A DNA stretch of 64,000 bases from Vibrio sp. 10N.286.49.B3 (GCF_002873395.1 NZ_MCUV01000003.1:44616-108615), one strand, 5' to 3'; positions 38,302 through 47,806 are shown, counted from the first letter of the stretch. Numbers and translations are program-made. The notes: generated from the letters alone by a model not told the origin.

Positions 38302-40011
38302 CTACCATTCTGAAACTAATAAACGGCTTCTGACACCCTTTATTTGCAATCCCATGGCTTCAAATACTTCTTCAAAATCATCGCATTGTGTTGCGACATT
38401 AGGTAACGAAAGCGTCGCTTCAGTAAAAAATCGCTGCTGATGCACAGGATCACTACCCCATGCTAGTTGCCACCAATCTAGAATTCTTTCTTTTGAGTCG
38501 TATAGTCGTTTACTCTTGGGTACCCTGTCACTTTTACTGCGGTTCTCTGTTGAAGTCGCGGGTAATAAATTCCATCGGTCATTGTTTGGCCAATAAGCAA
38601 AAGGAAGGCAATGATCTACATCGTATTTACCCTTTAATAAGGTATTACTCCATGCACTTTTGATAATTGCACCATCCCCTCTTAGCTCATCCACACGCTT
38701 ACGGACATCTCGGGTATTACGTGATGCATCAATCCACACTAGGCAGTCATAGTATGTCTGTAGAGAGATACTTCTGTCTCGATTCAGTTCAAAACGCTGC
38801 ATTTCTTTAACCCACTGGTTTACCACCAACTGCTCTATCCAAGAATGATAGATCCGAAAGCAATCCCACAATTTTTCATCCAAAACAAACTGCCCATACC
38901 CTTCTAAAAACTCACTATCTAAGACAATAGAATCTAAACGCTTTCTACGCTTTTTGGGCGGCTGAATTTCAAATAGCTTATTTTGCTTATCGCCTTGGTA
39001 AATAAAGGTAACAGGTCCTGCTTTTATCGTACTTAACGTTTGAGTAAACAGTTTTTGAATCGCTTCTGCATCATTACCTAAAAACAGAGACCCGATAGAG
39101 AAGTCATCAGCAGCAAGGTGTTTGAGTTTATTCCAACCATCCTCTTTCACAAAACCCAACCCTTTCGCTGTATTCGAATTTTGTTGAATTCCTCTCCCCT
39201 CAATATCGACATCAATCAGGCGTTTGAACTGTCGTACCCAATATAGCGCTACCAAGCCTGCTGAAAGTGCCACTTTTCCATCGCTACGGTCTAACACCGC
39301 ACCAGGGTGAGCATCAGCTATACGAAGTAGTGTTCTTAGTAGAGCTAGCTTATAAGTTGCTGATTTGTTGTCATTAATGATTATTCGACGAACTGTGTTT
39401 AGATTACCTGAACCATCATCAGGTAAATTGAGCACTACAGTCTGCCAAGACACATCTGTCCGCTGAAGGTTGTCTTTACTCCCTGATACCAACTGAAGCT
39501 TCAACGCGTGATCTTTTGACATCTTTTCTAGTTCTTCAACCGAAACAGGAAAACCTTCACGCCCATCAGTAAACGCCCCATGACGTAAGCTAATAACTAA
39601 TTTTCCATTTGGTGACAATAGATTTGATAGCTTACGAAATGCTCTTTCACGTAAGGAGGGGGCTAAATGCATCCACACAGCACTAACCAGTATTAGGTCA
39701 AAACGCATCCCTAAACTTTGTACACTTTTTAGTATGGGAAGTGAATCATCAAGCCAAGTGACGTCGGGACCAGTACTCTGCTGCCCTATCTGACGTAATG
39801 CATTACACGGCTCTACGGCTATAACTTCACAGCCTTGCGCATTCATCCATTTGGCATCACGACCAGAGCCAGCACCAACATCTAAAACATTAGATCCAGC
39901 TTCAGGCCAATACGGCTTCCACGCTTGGTGGACAGATTCGAATTCAAGACCATTATATTGGTCTGCTAACTCACTAGCATTTTGACTATAGAAGGAAGAA
40001 GTTGAGTTCAT
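38302..40011 (-). CDS. fusion of class I methyltransferase and HNH nuclease
   Basis: A 569-residue protein. Residues about 35-180 are a class I SAM-dependent methyltransferase: motif I VLDVGAGSGRD at 42-52 and the acidic strand end VIAVEP. The DPPY/NPPY motif of DNA adenine methylases and the PC motif of cytosine-5 enzymes are absent. The middle (about 200-440) is unassigned. Residues about 460-505 carry an HNH-like motif (YDVDHCLPF, then WNLLPATSTENRSKSDRVP). The gene begins about 135 bases after the 659-residue gene, on the same strand, and ends 30 bases from the repeat. A modification or self-recognition role with cleavage is inferred only. Confidence 0.75.
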   Translation of the reverse strand: MNSTSSFYSQNASELADQYNGLEFESVHQAWKPYWPEAGSNVLDVGAGSGRDAKWMNAQGCEVIAVEPCNALRQIGQQSTGPDVTWLDDSLPILKSVQSLGMRFDLILVSAVWMHLAPSLRERAFRKLSNLLSPNGKLVISLRHGAFTDGREGFPVSVEELEKMSKDHALKLQLVSGSKDNLQRTDVSWQTVVLNLPDDGSGNLNTVRRIIINDNKSATYKLALLRTLLRIADAHPGAVLDRSDGKVALSAGLVALYWVRQFKRLIDVDIEGRGIQQNSNTAKGLGFVKEDGWNKLKHLAADDFSIGSLFLGNDAEAIQKLFTQTLSTIKAGPVTFIYQGDKQNKLFEIQPPKKRRKRLDSIVLDSEFLEGYGQFVLDEKLWDCFRIYHSWIEQLVVNQWVKEMQRFELNRDRSISLQTYYDCLVWIDASRNTRDVRKRVDELRGDGAIIKSAWSNTLLKGKYDVDHCLPFAYWPNNDRWNLLPATSTENRSKSDRVPKSKRLYDSKERILDWWQLAWGSDPVHQQRFFTEATLSLPNVATQCDDFEEVFEAMGLQIKGVRSRLLVSEW

Positions 40012-40146
40012 GGAAAAGCACCGTATATCATTGTTAATACATGATATACGGCTAGATTGTATATGGCGAGAGCTTAATAAAGAAGCTAAGCTTATTTTAT
40101 TATAAGATGACTAGGTCCCAGATCTGTTTGTAACAGTCTAAACTCA

Positions 40147-42126
40147 CTATTGCCATTTCTGCCCTTCACGACATTCCGATAGATGCTTAAATGGAAATGG
40201 TCGTACTGTCGCAAGCTTATTGCGGACAAAGTAGCTCCTTGTTAAATCTAAACAAAACTGCTTTAGATTCTCTGGACCTTCAAGAAACCTAATATGATTG
40301 AATTGTCCACGACTGAACTTAAAACCGCCCTTTTCAATCCCAGCAAAATAAGCTGAATTTTCCTCATCGTAGAAGTGCCCAGTTAACGCACCTAAGTATT
40401 CGTTTTGCTGCCCTTTGAGTGAGTAATTCAGCATTACACCGCTCTCTTCGAAGTAACCATCAACCAGAGTTTTTTCAGCGGTGGATCGGTAGCCAACCTT
40501 AGCAATGTTGAGATCTTCTTTGTAAAACTCTTCCTGCAAAGGGTGTGCCTCCAACATAGACTTGAGCTTGTCATAAATGGGATCGCTTGAGTAGGTAGGA
40601 TTTGAAAGGAACTGATCAATATACTCGCGTTTTAAACCCTGTTGGTTACCGCTCTTTAAGTGCTCAAGTACTTCAAAAAGCTTTTCAGCATCTGGGATAG
40701 CAGCAATTTTTTCATGAACAATGGTACAAATTTGAGGTGGTTGCTGCGCCATGTCGATCACATAGTTCAGCGTCTCAAAGAAACGCTGCTTTTCAGGCAA
40801 TTCAATACCAAGCTCTTCAAAATAAAACTCATCTTGCTGTTCATATTCAAAATTCCCGTTATCACACTTCAAAATATGGAAAACCGAATCCTGATTGGTC
40901 TTTTTAGAGGTTTCTATCTCGACAAACCAATAGTTCCCCTCCAACTTTTGAATGAGAAACTCGCCTTTCAAGCACTCTAGTTTAATCGCCATTTCTTTTA
41001 CAACTGCATCAATAATCGGGCTCAGTTCATTTCCTTTTGCTTTTGGGCGTACAGAGGTAATCGTCGAATTGTAGATACTTTGCGTCACGCGCTCTGATGT
41101 ATAGAAACCAGACTTGGGATCGGCTAGCTCTGCTTTCTCATAGTCTTCAGCGCTATCTAAAACCACGATTAAAGGCTTTTTCTCATCAAGATCTACAGCA
41201 TCAATAAATTCAACCTGCACTGGCCATTGCTGCCGTTTCAACTTCTCAAAGCCATCCTCTTTCAAAGATGCATTCGTAATCTGTAAGCCACCAGCATCAT
41301 CGATAAGCTTATAGATACGTTGATACACCTTTTCGACATCACTCTTTTTGTAATGCTCACGCCAACTTGCATTAATAGGCTTTAATTTAAGTGATAAACA
41401 ACCAGAGAAATGCGTATTCATCAGATCGATGAACTGAAAAATAGCCCCGGTTTTCGTCTTTTGAAGCGAGACCAGCTCTTGACCGGAAATATCAATAGCA
41501 TTAGTCGTGAACTTTTTCTTACCTGGACTATGTACAATAAGGTTGCCCCTAGCGTTTCGTCGCAATAGCCCACTTTCCATATCAAAATCATACTTGGCTT
41601 GTTGTTCAATATAACCTGCAGGTTTCTTGTATACCGTTTCTATCGGTGAAAAAGTGGTACCGTTCATCGATATAAATAATGAGTTAAAGCGTACACTCTC
41701 CTTAAGATCAAACTTTAAACATTTGTATACAATATGCTCGTAAAACTTGTCTGGCTCGACAAAAAGATACGTCTCACCAAGCCCTGAGAAAAAATGACTT
41801 GGTGCTACTTTGCCGAGAGCGCGGACAAAAAGACGCCCTAATAGCAACTGATCGCAGTCTTCAAATTTAACACTTTCAAAGGCAATTTCTGCTGATTCTG
41901 ACTTAGCTTTATCTTTTTTGTCGAGCAAAATCCAATGGCAGCGAGAGTGTCGAATAAGCGCTTTTGGCGTAGACGCTTGCTCAATTAAACTCAATTGCTT
42001 CGCGTAATCTATCTTCCCATTGCTTCTATTCAGTGACACTTTATAAATAACATACTTTTGCTTTAGTGCCTCAACATTAAAGGTTAGGTTAATAAGGCTG
42101 GTTAAACTTCGGCTCATCTTCTTCAC
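40147..42126 (-). CDS. unknown 659-aa protein of the helicase operon
   Basis: I do not recognise the family with confidence. The start is a GTG overlapping the helicase stop (GTGA), or an ATG nine bases in, so the two are translationally coupled. Residues about 318-352 (IVVLDSAEDYEKA...SERVTQSI) are followed by a helix (about 370-385, IIDAVVKEMAIKL), then by NYWFVEIE. The sequence ends with a basic and aromatic tail (VRPFPFKHLSE). This order recalls the MID-PIWI part of Argonaute-like or pPIWI-RE proteins, but no catalytic set can be read, so it is only a lead. No membrane segment or signal. Confidence 0.7.
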   Translation of the reverse strand: MKKMSRSLTSLINLTFNVEALKQKYVIYKVSLNRSNGKIDYAKQLSLIEQASTPKALIRHSRCHWILLDKKDKAKSESAEIAFESVKFEDCDQLLLGRLFVRALGKVAPSHFFSGLGETYLFVEPDKFYEHIVYKCLKFDLKESVRFNSLFISMNGTTFSPIETVYKKPAGYIEQQAKYDFDMESGLLRRNARGNLIVHSPGKKKFTTNAIDISGQELVSLQKTKTGAIFQFIDLMNTHFSGCLSLKLKPINASWREHYKKSDVEKVYQRIYKLIDDAGGLQITNASLKEDGFEKLKRQQWPVQVEFIDAVDLDEKKPLIVVLDSAEDYEKAELADPKSGFYTSERVTQSIYNSTITSVRPKAKGNELSPIIDAVVKEMAIKLECLKGEFLIQKLEGNYWFVEIETSKKTNQDSVFHILKCDNGNFEYEQQDEFYFEELGIELPEKQRFFETLNYVIDMAQQPPQICTIVHEKIAAIPDAEKLFEVLEHLKSGNQQGLKREYIDQFLSNPTYSSDPIYDKLKSMLEAHPLQEEFYKEDLNIAKVGYRSTAEKTLVDGYFEESGVMLNYSLKGQQNEYLGALTGHFYDEENSAYFAGIEKGGFKFSRGQFNHIRFLEGPENLKQFCLDLTRSYFVRNKLATVRPFPFKHLSECREGQKWQ

Positions 42127-45100
42127 TCCGAAAATTGGTTTAGTAATTCGATTAACTGGAACATTGGCGGGACATTGTTCGATCCTGTCATACCGTCGAT
42201 AATTCCCGGAATTTCAATAACATCAGCAAGCTCTGGGCGAATATGCTCGACACAATGTTCCTCATGAGTGACAAATTTGCGTGAGTTTATTCCTTCCGAA
42301 CCACTCCAGATAGTATTGATATACATGGCTTGGACGTGCTTGTTTGCAAACTTTTTTGGAGGATGTTTCTTAATTTTATCCAACTTGGTTTTGCACTTAT
42401 CCAAGGTATTATCGTGAATCAAACAACCTAATTCTAAATCCCAATGTTTAACATCAATCAAAAGGATTCGATTGCCAAGTTCGATATACCCATCAAACCA
42501 CTCCACACATCCGTCAGGCATAGTTTGGATTTTGTAGCCAAACTCCTGCAGGATTGCGCTAACCGCTTCCTCACCAAGAGCTCCCATATAGAGATCAAAC
42601 ATCGCTGGCGCCAACACAAACTGCCCGCTTTCAAATGACGTAGCAAAGTTATTTATTTCAAAGTGAGTTGAAATAATCTTGTTTCGCATCAGTAAAGGAA
42701 GCTTTGCTGAAACTTCAGATACTTCTCTTAAGCCAGACGCATCAGCTGGGTTAACGAAAATTTCCGTAATCCCTTTTTCATCAGAGTAATCTATTCGATA
42801 GCGGTATTGCCCCATATCATTATTAGAATTGATGTAATAACGCCTCTTTTCTCCGATAGGTCGCTGAGTCATTGCAGGTTTCTCAAGCATCCATTTTCGC
42901 AGCTTATCATACTGATCTATCGCATCAGAGCTCTGATACTCATAGACATTACCTATTAACCTTTGAATATGAGCATAATTACGAGATGCTTTGGGATCGT
43001 AATCTATATACTGTTTTTCCTGCATAATCACTTTGTGCTGTCTTTTAACTTCAGTAATCAATGCTTGATATTCGTAGGAAAGATAAGCAAGGTCTCTACC
43101 ATCATTGGCTAACGTTTTAATAAAGCCAGTCTCAGCATCGTACATTATCGTGATCTGCTGTTGTTTCCACTCGGTTCGACACATTCGACCCAAAGCTTGC
43201 TCAATAAAGCGGTAAACAGCGTATCGATAATCTTCACTTCCTTTATAAGTTTTAATTATCGCATTGACTGTCATAGCACTCACCTTTGACGAAATTAAGG
43301 ACTTAAGTTGACTCTTAGCATCATTAGCAGCAATAATCCCTTTTTCATGTAGCATTAGAATGTCATGTATATTCTTCTTTATTGCTAAATCTTTATCTTC
43401 AGGAGCTGAATCTTCTCTAAGATGGCTGCCAATCAGACTTTTCGGTTCCTCAAGATACATCGAATCAATATCCGTTTTATATTGGAAAGGCTCGCTTTCA
43501 ATTTCTCCAACATAAATGAAATTATGATTATTACCTATGCTATACGATGGCGATAACCCTGCACCTGTCGCTTGGTAATTAGTGATCACCACAACTTTTT
43601 TATCTGTCGTTTCTAGCAGATCAAGAACGCTCTGAAATTGTTTATTTCGAAATGATGCGGCATTGATATTTTCGAAGATAGTTACCCCGAACTCCTTTCC
43701 TACGAATACCATAAAGTCAGTATACTCTTGACTTTTATAACTATTATTAAGCATACAAAAATGATATCGATTAGTTGGGTGCTCTGAGAATTTCTTTATA
43801 GAGTCTACAAATTTTGTCATTCTTCCGAGAGCAAAATTAAGACTTTTTGGTTCTGCGGTACCTAACAATCGACACAGTTCAATATCTAACAATTGTGGTA
43901 CGTATGCGACACCTTTAAATTTCTCATAAAGAGAACGTATACCACCCCAGTTGACCCGCTGCGAAATAGATCTAACATTGATCTGAATGTCATTTTCGGC
44001 ATACCTTCGCTTAGCATAATACTCTTGCTGGATAGCGACCTTTTGTGATGGGTTCAAGACAATGAGGCTCTCAGAAAGCGCCTCCTTTAAATACCCAAGA
44101 TCAAAATTATGAATTGCTGAAGCACTGGTTGCTGTCGCACTGATACCGAGTATTTTGGCACCACCCATTACCCAATGAGTAAGTAAACCAGACGAAGTTA
44201 ACGCCAGATCAAACGTCGTCGCTTTACACGTATTATCTGCATCGCTAAATCTAGAGATATTCGCTATTTCATACCCGCTATCATGGAAACTATAAGCTTT
44301 GTGATCACGTTGAACTTTAAAACTCAGACGAGTGGATATCAGAGACATAATGTTAGGGGTCATCTCAACTAAACCCAAGTTATTCAGTATCTTCGCTACT
44401 AGATTTTCTGTTGTATAAGTTTTGCTATCAGGTAATGCTTCAATATTTTTTTTCAACGTAACGACTGCACTTAGCATAGCCTTGCAAAAGATTCGAACTA
44501 ATTGCGCTCCGTTATTTATAAACTGTATCGCGCTTTCATCTCCCTTTGGACCAATCTCGTGGCTACCATTTTTATTATTTATATGAGACTTCAAATCCTC
44601 ATGCTTAAAGTTGATAGCATGAATAGACATTCTATCCGTCAGCAAAGTAAATACTTGGTTTTGGTTTTCGCTTCCCTCTTGAATAGTCGAATCTGCGATA
44701 AAGGGCCTATATTGCACATGCCATTTACATTTATACTCATCAAGCGCTACTCGAAATTGATCAAAACACTTATCAACACCCGCAAACTCGGGAGCGCCTT
44801 GAATGATGAAACTATCAAAACTTGCATAGAATTTTCGGGTTAAAGTTATGATATCGTAATCAGAGACAGTGTTAATAAGGTGGGTTAAGAACTCACTTTG
44901 TTGACGATCGAACTCATCGAGTATCAGTAGTGAGTTACTTAGTAAGTCGCTAATTCTATATGTACGTTCAATTCCATGCCACGGATACAGTAGTTTTGAT
45001 GTAGTAAGAAAAAGGACTTGAGTTTGCTCTGTATCAATCCGTCGCGCAGGAAACACTTTATCGAGTATCGCTTCAACTGAGTTGCTCAAACTTCCCTTAC

Positions 45101-45611
45101 CTCGAAAGTAAGATCTAAGCAGTGTATAAATACTTTGATAATGCCTACGCAACTCATCTTCTATGACCACTAAATTATTGCTGCTTTCTTTAGCTTGAGT
45201 AAACAAAGTGATTCTATCGCGTAAAGACTTCAACTCTCTTATCTGCTGAGTATTTAAAACCTCCGAGATAGTTAGCCAATCACCATCAGAAAGAAACTCA
45301 ATGCACGTGGCTTGTGCTGGAATAAATATAACATTCTTCGATAGATCTAATTTCTGTGCTGCACTCAAAGATCCGTGAGATTCAATCCTTTGTAATAACT
45401 CGTTATACGCCTTTTTGACGTTTTCTCTTAAGTTAGTCGAATAGATTAGTGTTTTCTTTGAGTCAGCGATTAAATGCTCAACTTGCAACGCAAAGACTTG
45501 ATGGGTCTTACCCAAACCGGTATGTGCATCAACTAAAGCTAAGAACCCTTGATCTGTATTACACGGCTCAGGTCCCGCGATTTCTGAATATGTTTCTAGT
45601 AAAGCACTCAT
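42123..45611 (-). CDS. SF2 helicase fused to PD-(D/E)XK nuclease
   Basis: A 1162-residue protein. Helicase motifs: Walker A AHTGLGKT (29-36), DEFD (232-235), SATATS (491-496), ITNYQATGAGLS (about 676-687) and motif VI EQALGRMCR (804-812). The C-terminal part has a nuclease signature: Glu 1014-1015, Asp 1040 in WFDGYIE and DVK 1053-1055 in LIDVKHW. Large spacing between motifs I and II, and QxxGR, suggest a DinG/Cas3-like or otherwise divergent SF2 family. First gene of a three-gene operon and divergent from a WYL regulator. Defence against foreign DNA is inferred from architecture and island setting. Confidence 0.82.
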   Translation of the reverse strand: MSALLETYSEIAGPEPCNTDQGFLALVDAHTGLGKTHQVFALQVEHLIADSKKTLIYSTNLRENVKKAYNELLQRIESHGSLSAAQKLDLSKNVIFIPAQATCIEFLSDGDWLTISEVLNTQQIRELKSLRDRITLFTQAKESSNNLVVIEDELRRHYQSIYTLLRSYFRGKGSLSNSVEAILDKVFPARRIDTEQTQVLFLTTSKLLYPWHGIERTYRISDLLSNSLLILDEFDRQQSEFLTHLINTVSDYDIITLTRKFYASFDSFIIQGAPEFAGVDKCFDQFRVALDEYKCKWHVQYRPFIADSTIQEGSENQNQVFTLLTDRMSIHAINFKHEDLKSHINNKNGSHEIGPKGDESAIQFINNGAQLVRIFCKAMLSAVVTLKKNIEALPDSKTYTTENLVAKILNNLGLVEMTPNIMSLISTRLSFKVQRDHKAYSFHDSGYEIANISRFSDADNTCKATTFDLALTSSGLLTHWVMGGAKILGISATATSASAIHNFDLGYLKEALSESLIVLNPSQKVAIQQEYYAKRRYAENDIQINVRSISQRVNWGGIRSLYEKFKGVAYVPQLLDIELCRLLGTAEPKSLNFALGRMTKFVDSIKKFSEHPTNRYHFCMLNNSYKSQEYTDFMVFVGKEFGVTIFENINAASFRNKQFQSVLDLLETTDKKVVVITNYQATGAGLSPSYSIGNNHNFIYVGEIESEPFQYKTDIDSMYLEEPKSLIGSHLREDSAPEDKDLAIKKNIHDILMLHEKGIIAANDAKSQLKSLISSKVSAMTVNAIIKTYKGSEDYRYAVYRFIEQALGRMCRTEWKQQQITIMYDAETGFIKTLANDGRDLAYLSYEYQALITEVKRQHKVIMQEKQYIDYDPKASRNYAHIQRLIGNVYEYQSSDAIDQYDKLRKWMLEKPAMTQRPIGEKRRYYINSNNDMGQYRYRIDYSDEKGITEIFVNPADASGLREVSEVSAKLPLLMRNKIISTHFEINNFATSFESGQFVLAPAMFDLYMGALGEEAVSAILQEFGYKIQTMPDGCVEWFDGYIELGNRILLIDVKHWDLELGCLIHDNTLDKCKTKLDKIKKHPPKKFANKHVQAMYINTIWSGSEGINSRKFVTHEEHCVEHIRPELADVIEIPGIIDGMTGSNNVPPMFQLIELLNQFSE

Positions 45612-45679
45612 TATCTATTACCCTTTGAGTATAAAAGCTAACAAAAGTTGACTGGTGATATTAATTTTCAAATTAAATC

Positions 45680-45704
45680 CATCATATACTAGAATCATTT
45701 GATG
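45680..45704. promoter_or_regulatory. imperfect palindrome between helicase and WYL regulator genes
   Basis: CATCA (45680-45684) and TGATG (45700-45704) form the arms of a partly symmetric 25-base element in the divergent promoter region. Self-operators of CapW/BrxR regulators lie in this kind of position. Confidence 0.35.
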
Positions 45705-45754
45705 CGTTAGAGTAAATTATTACAGTTCATTTTGATAACTTGGTGCATTCTGAT

Positions 45755-46609
45755 ATGGAAACAACACAAGACAAACGCCTTCGACTTATAGACTTTTATC
45801 TAATGTTCTACGGAAAAGTAAATCGAGCCGATCTGATGAAGCATGGTGAAATATCCATTGCTACCTCCAGTCGTGCCTTTAATCAATATCGTGAAGTGTT
45901 TGGTCAAAACTTGGTGTTTGATGTAGGAAGAAAGTGCTATATCCGTTCTGATAGTTTTCAGCCTAAGTTTGAGCATAATGCTTTTGCAGCTCTAAGACTT
46001 TTTGCATGGGGTATAGAAGAGAATCAAGTTGACATCAACACCTATGGCGTTATCAACTCGGAAAGAATTATTGAGAATTTATCGCCAACAATCGTCTCTT
46101 TAGTAACGCAAGCCATTGTTGAGAGAAAGGCACTCGTTGTCGATTACAGTTCATCAAATGGTCAAAAAACTCGTACTTTCTCTCCCCATTCTGTTTTTTT
46201 TGGCTTGGGATCATGGCATGTAAGAGGTTGGGACTCAAAGGCGAACGGTGGTAAAGGTAGTGGTCGCTCCTTTAAAGTCAGTCGAATAGTTTCAGCCCAA
46301 GCGACAGAAAATCCACAGTACGTCACTCAGCAAGAAGACAAAGAGTGGTTAACAGCCGTTACATTGAGTCTCGCTCCCCACACACAACATGTGAACCGTG
46401 ATAATTTAATATGGGAACTTCAGATGAATGGAAAGCCTATTCGTAATCTAACAACCAATGCTGCGCTTGCAGGGTATGTATTAAATGATCTTCGAGTTGA
46501 CTGTTCGCAGGATGGAATATTGCCTCCGAATGTATTTGGATTACAGTTAATGAATAGACATGAGTTAGAGGATGTGGAATCAATACAAGCTCTTGCTCCC
46601 GGCTATTAA
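45755..46609 (+). CDS. WYL-domain regulator, CapW/BrxR type
   Basis: An N-terminal winged helix (RLRLIDFYLMFYGKVNRADLMKHGEISIATSSRAF) is followed by a WYL domain (about 130-200: IVERKALVVDYSSSNGQ, FSPHSVFFGLGSWHVRGWD, FKVSRI) and a C-terminal WCX-like part. This matches the family that represses CBASS and BREX operons and is thought to release on infection or DNA damage. The frame opens at a TTG at 45740; the ATG at 45755 is the likelier start. It is divergent from the helicase operon, its probable target. Confidence 0.86.
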   Translation: METTQDKRLRLIDFYLMFYGKVNRADLMKHGEISIATSSRAFNQYREVFGQNLVFDVGRKCYIRSDSFQPKFEHNAFAALRLFAWGIEENQVDINTYGVINSERIIENLSPTIVSLVTQAIVERKALVVDYSSSNGQKTRTFSPHSVFFGLGSWHVRGWDSKANGGKGSGRSFKVSRIVSAQATENPQYVTQQEDKEWLTAVTLSLAPHTQHVNRDNLIWELQMNGKPIRNLTTNAALAGYVLNDLRVDCSQDGILPPNVFGLQLMNRHELEDVESIQALAPGY

Positions 46610-46678
46610 CGGTCAATTTGAGACAGTGTAGGTATTAAGATCAAGCAAAAAAAGATACCTCGGTCTTGTTTGCCTGAA

Positions 46679-47806
46679 TCATAACCCTTTAAATAACTCA
46701 CCGCGATGATAACGAAGATAAGGTTTGTGCTCAGTCATAACATTAAACTGCATATCTTCTTTTAAGCCAATGACCTCTGGAGACTCTAAGTAACTAGATA
46801 TTAATACTTTTCCATTATCATTAAAGGAAATAAAACCAAGGTCAAAAGCTTTATCAAGATTGGCAAGAAGTAATAACCCATTAAACCTATCTAGGCGTTC
46901 TTCATTACTAGAGTTTCGCCAAGGTTTAATGTGAGAAGCTAATAACAACTGAGTATTACGATAACCAGTAACCGCACAGCCACCCCACATCTGTATAAGT
47001 TTTGATCTAAACTGCCCTTGTCCAACCCTCGTATTGACCAAAATAGTTTTCTCGGTTTCAGATAGAGTCTTATCGGTCATCACCTGCTTGATATCTGCAT
47101 TAACATCCACTTGAGATAAATCAGCTAAAAACTTATGGTAGTGGTTCAATGCAGCGCTATACATGCCTTTACCCTTAGAGTCACGAATTTTAAAAACCTC
47201 TAAATTTCGAGCCTTTTCTTCATAACTTACAAATTCTCGATATGAATTGATATCCGTCAGCGAACCTTCTATTTCACCGGTATCCACCAACCAATTTGAA
47301 ATTGATCCTCTTATTGCTCCAAGGTAATTACTCGCTGTTTTTTCAGACTTACCAATATCCATCAACCATTGATGATACAACGAAGCTAAATCTGAAAAGT
47401 TTGAAATCAATGCCTCTTTGAGATCATTTGAAACAATATAGCTTTTCATATAAACAAATAGTTCATCATCAATATAAGCATGTGCAATCGCCTTAGTTGA
47501 GTAGCGATTGGTTGATGCTTTGTCGTAACCATCATGATAAGAAAGATGCCAAAAGCCTTCACTTCTTAAATGGAAGAAAGGATTTTCAGGTGTTCTTCTA
47601 TCTTTACCTTGGGCTAGATTATCAAAATGGTGACTGAACTGATCTTTTAGTGTTTGATTAAAAATAATCTTATTGGTAACAATGTGCCCTACTTGGATCA
47701 AATCCATCACTGCTAGCAGCATACATACTTTATGAGGGCTTTTTTTACCACCAACACTGTTCATCTTCAGGTTTTGAAAACTCTCTAGATAATATTCGAG
47801 CGCCAT
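46679..47806 (-). CDS. HNH endonuclease, probable modification-dependent type
   Basis: A 375-residue nuclease. The C-terminal HNH_2 domain reads MWGGCAVTGY, LLASHIKPW, then RFNGLLLLANLDKAFD (about 270-330). The N-terminal 110 residues (KKSPHKVCMLLAVMDLIQ, PFFHLRSEGFWHL) resemble the sulfur-binding domain of ScoMcrA-like type IV restriction enzymes, which sense phosphorothioate DNA; this is moderately sure. A middle stretch (about 140-220) may be a helical core-binding-like segment. AAGGT lies 6 bases before the ATG. It faces the WYL gene tail to tail and probably acts alone. Confidence 0.8.
   Translation of the reverse strand: MALEYYLESFQNLKMNSVGGKKSPHKVCMLLAVMDLIQVGHIVTNKIIFNQTLKDQFSHHFDNLAQGKDRRTPENPFFHLRSEGFWHLSYHDGYDKASTNRYSTKAIAHAYIDDELFVYMKSYIVSNDLKEALISNFSDLASLYHQWLMDIGKSEKTASNYLGAIRGSISNWLVDTGEIEGSLTDINSYREFVSYEEKARNLEVFKIRDSKGKGMYSAALNHYHKFLADLSQVDVNADIKQVMTDKTLSETEKTILVNTRVGQGQFRSKLIQMWGGCAVTGYRNTQLLLASHIKPWRNSSNEERLDRFNGLLLLANLDKAFDLGFISFNDNGKVLISSYLESPEVIGLKEDMQFNVMTEHKPYLRYHRGELFKGL

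Noticed and set aside
44502..44843. Plus-strand frame of 113 codons inside the helicase gene
   Set aside because: It lies wholly within the coding region of the helicase; no ribosome site.
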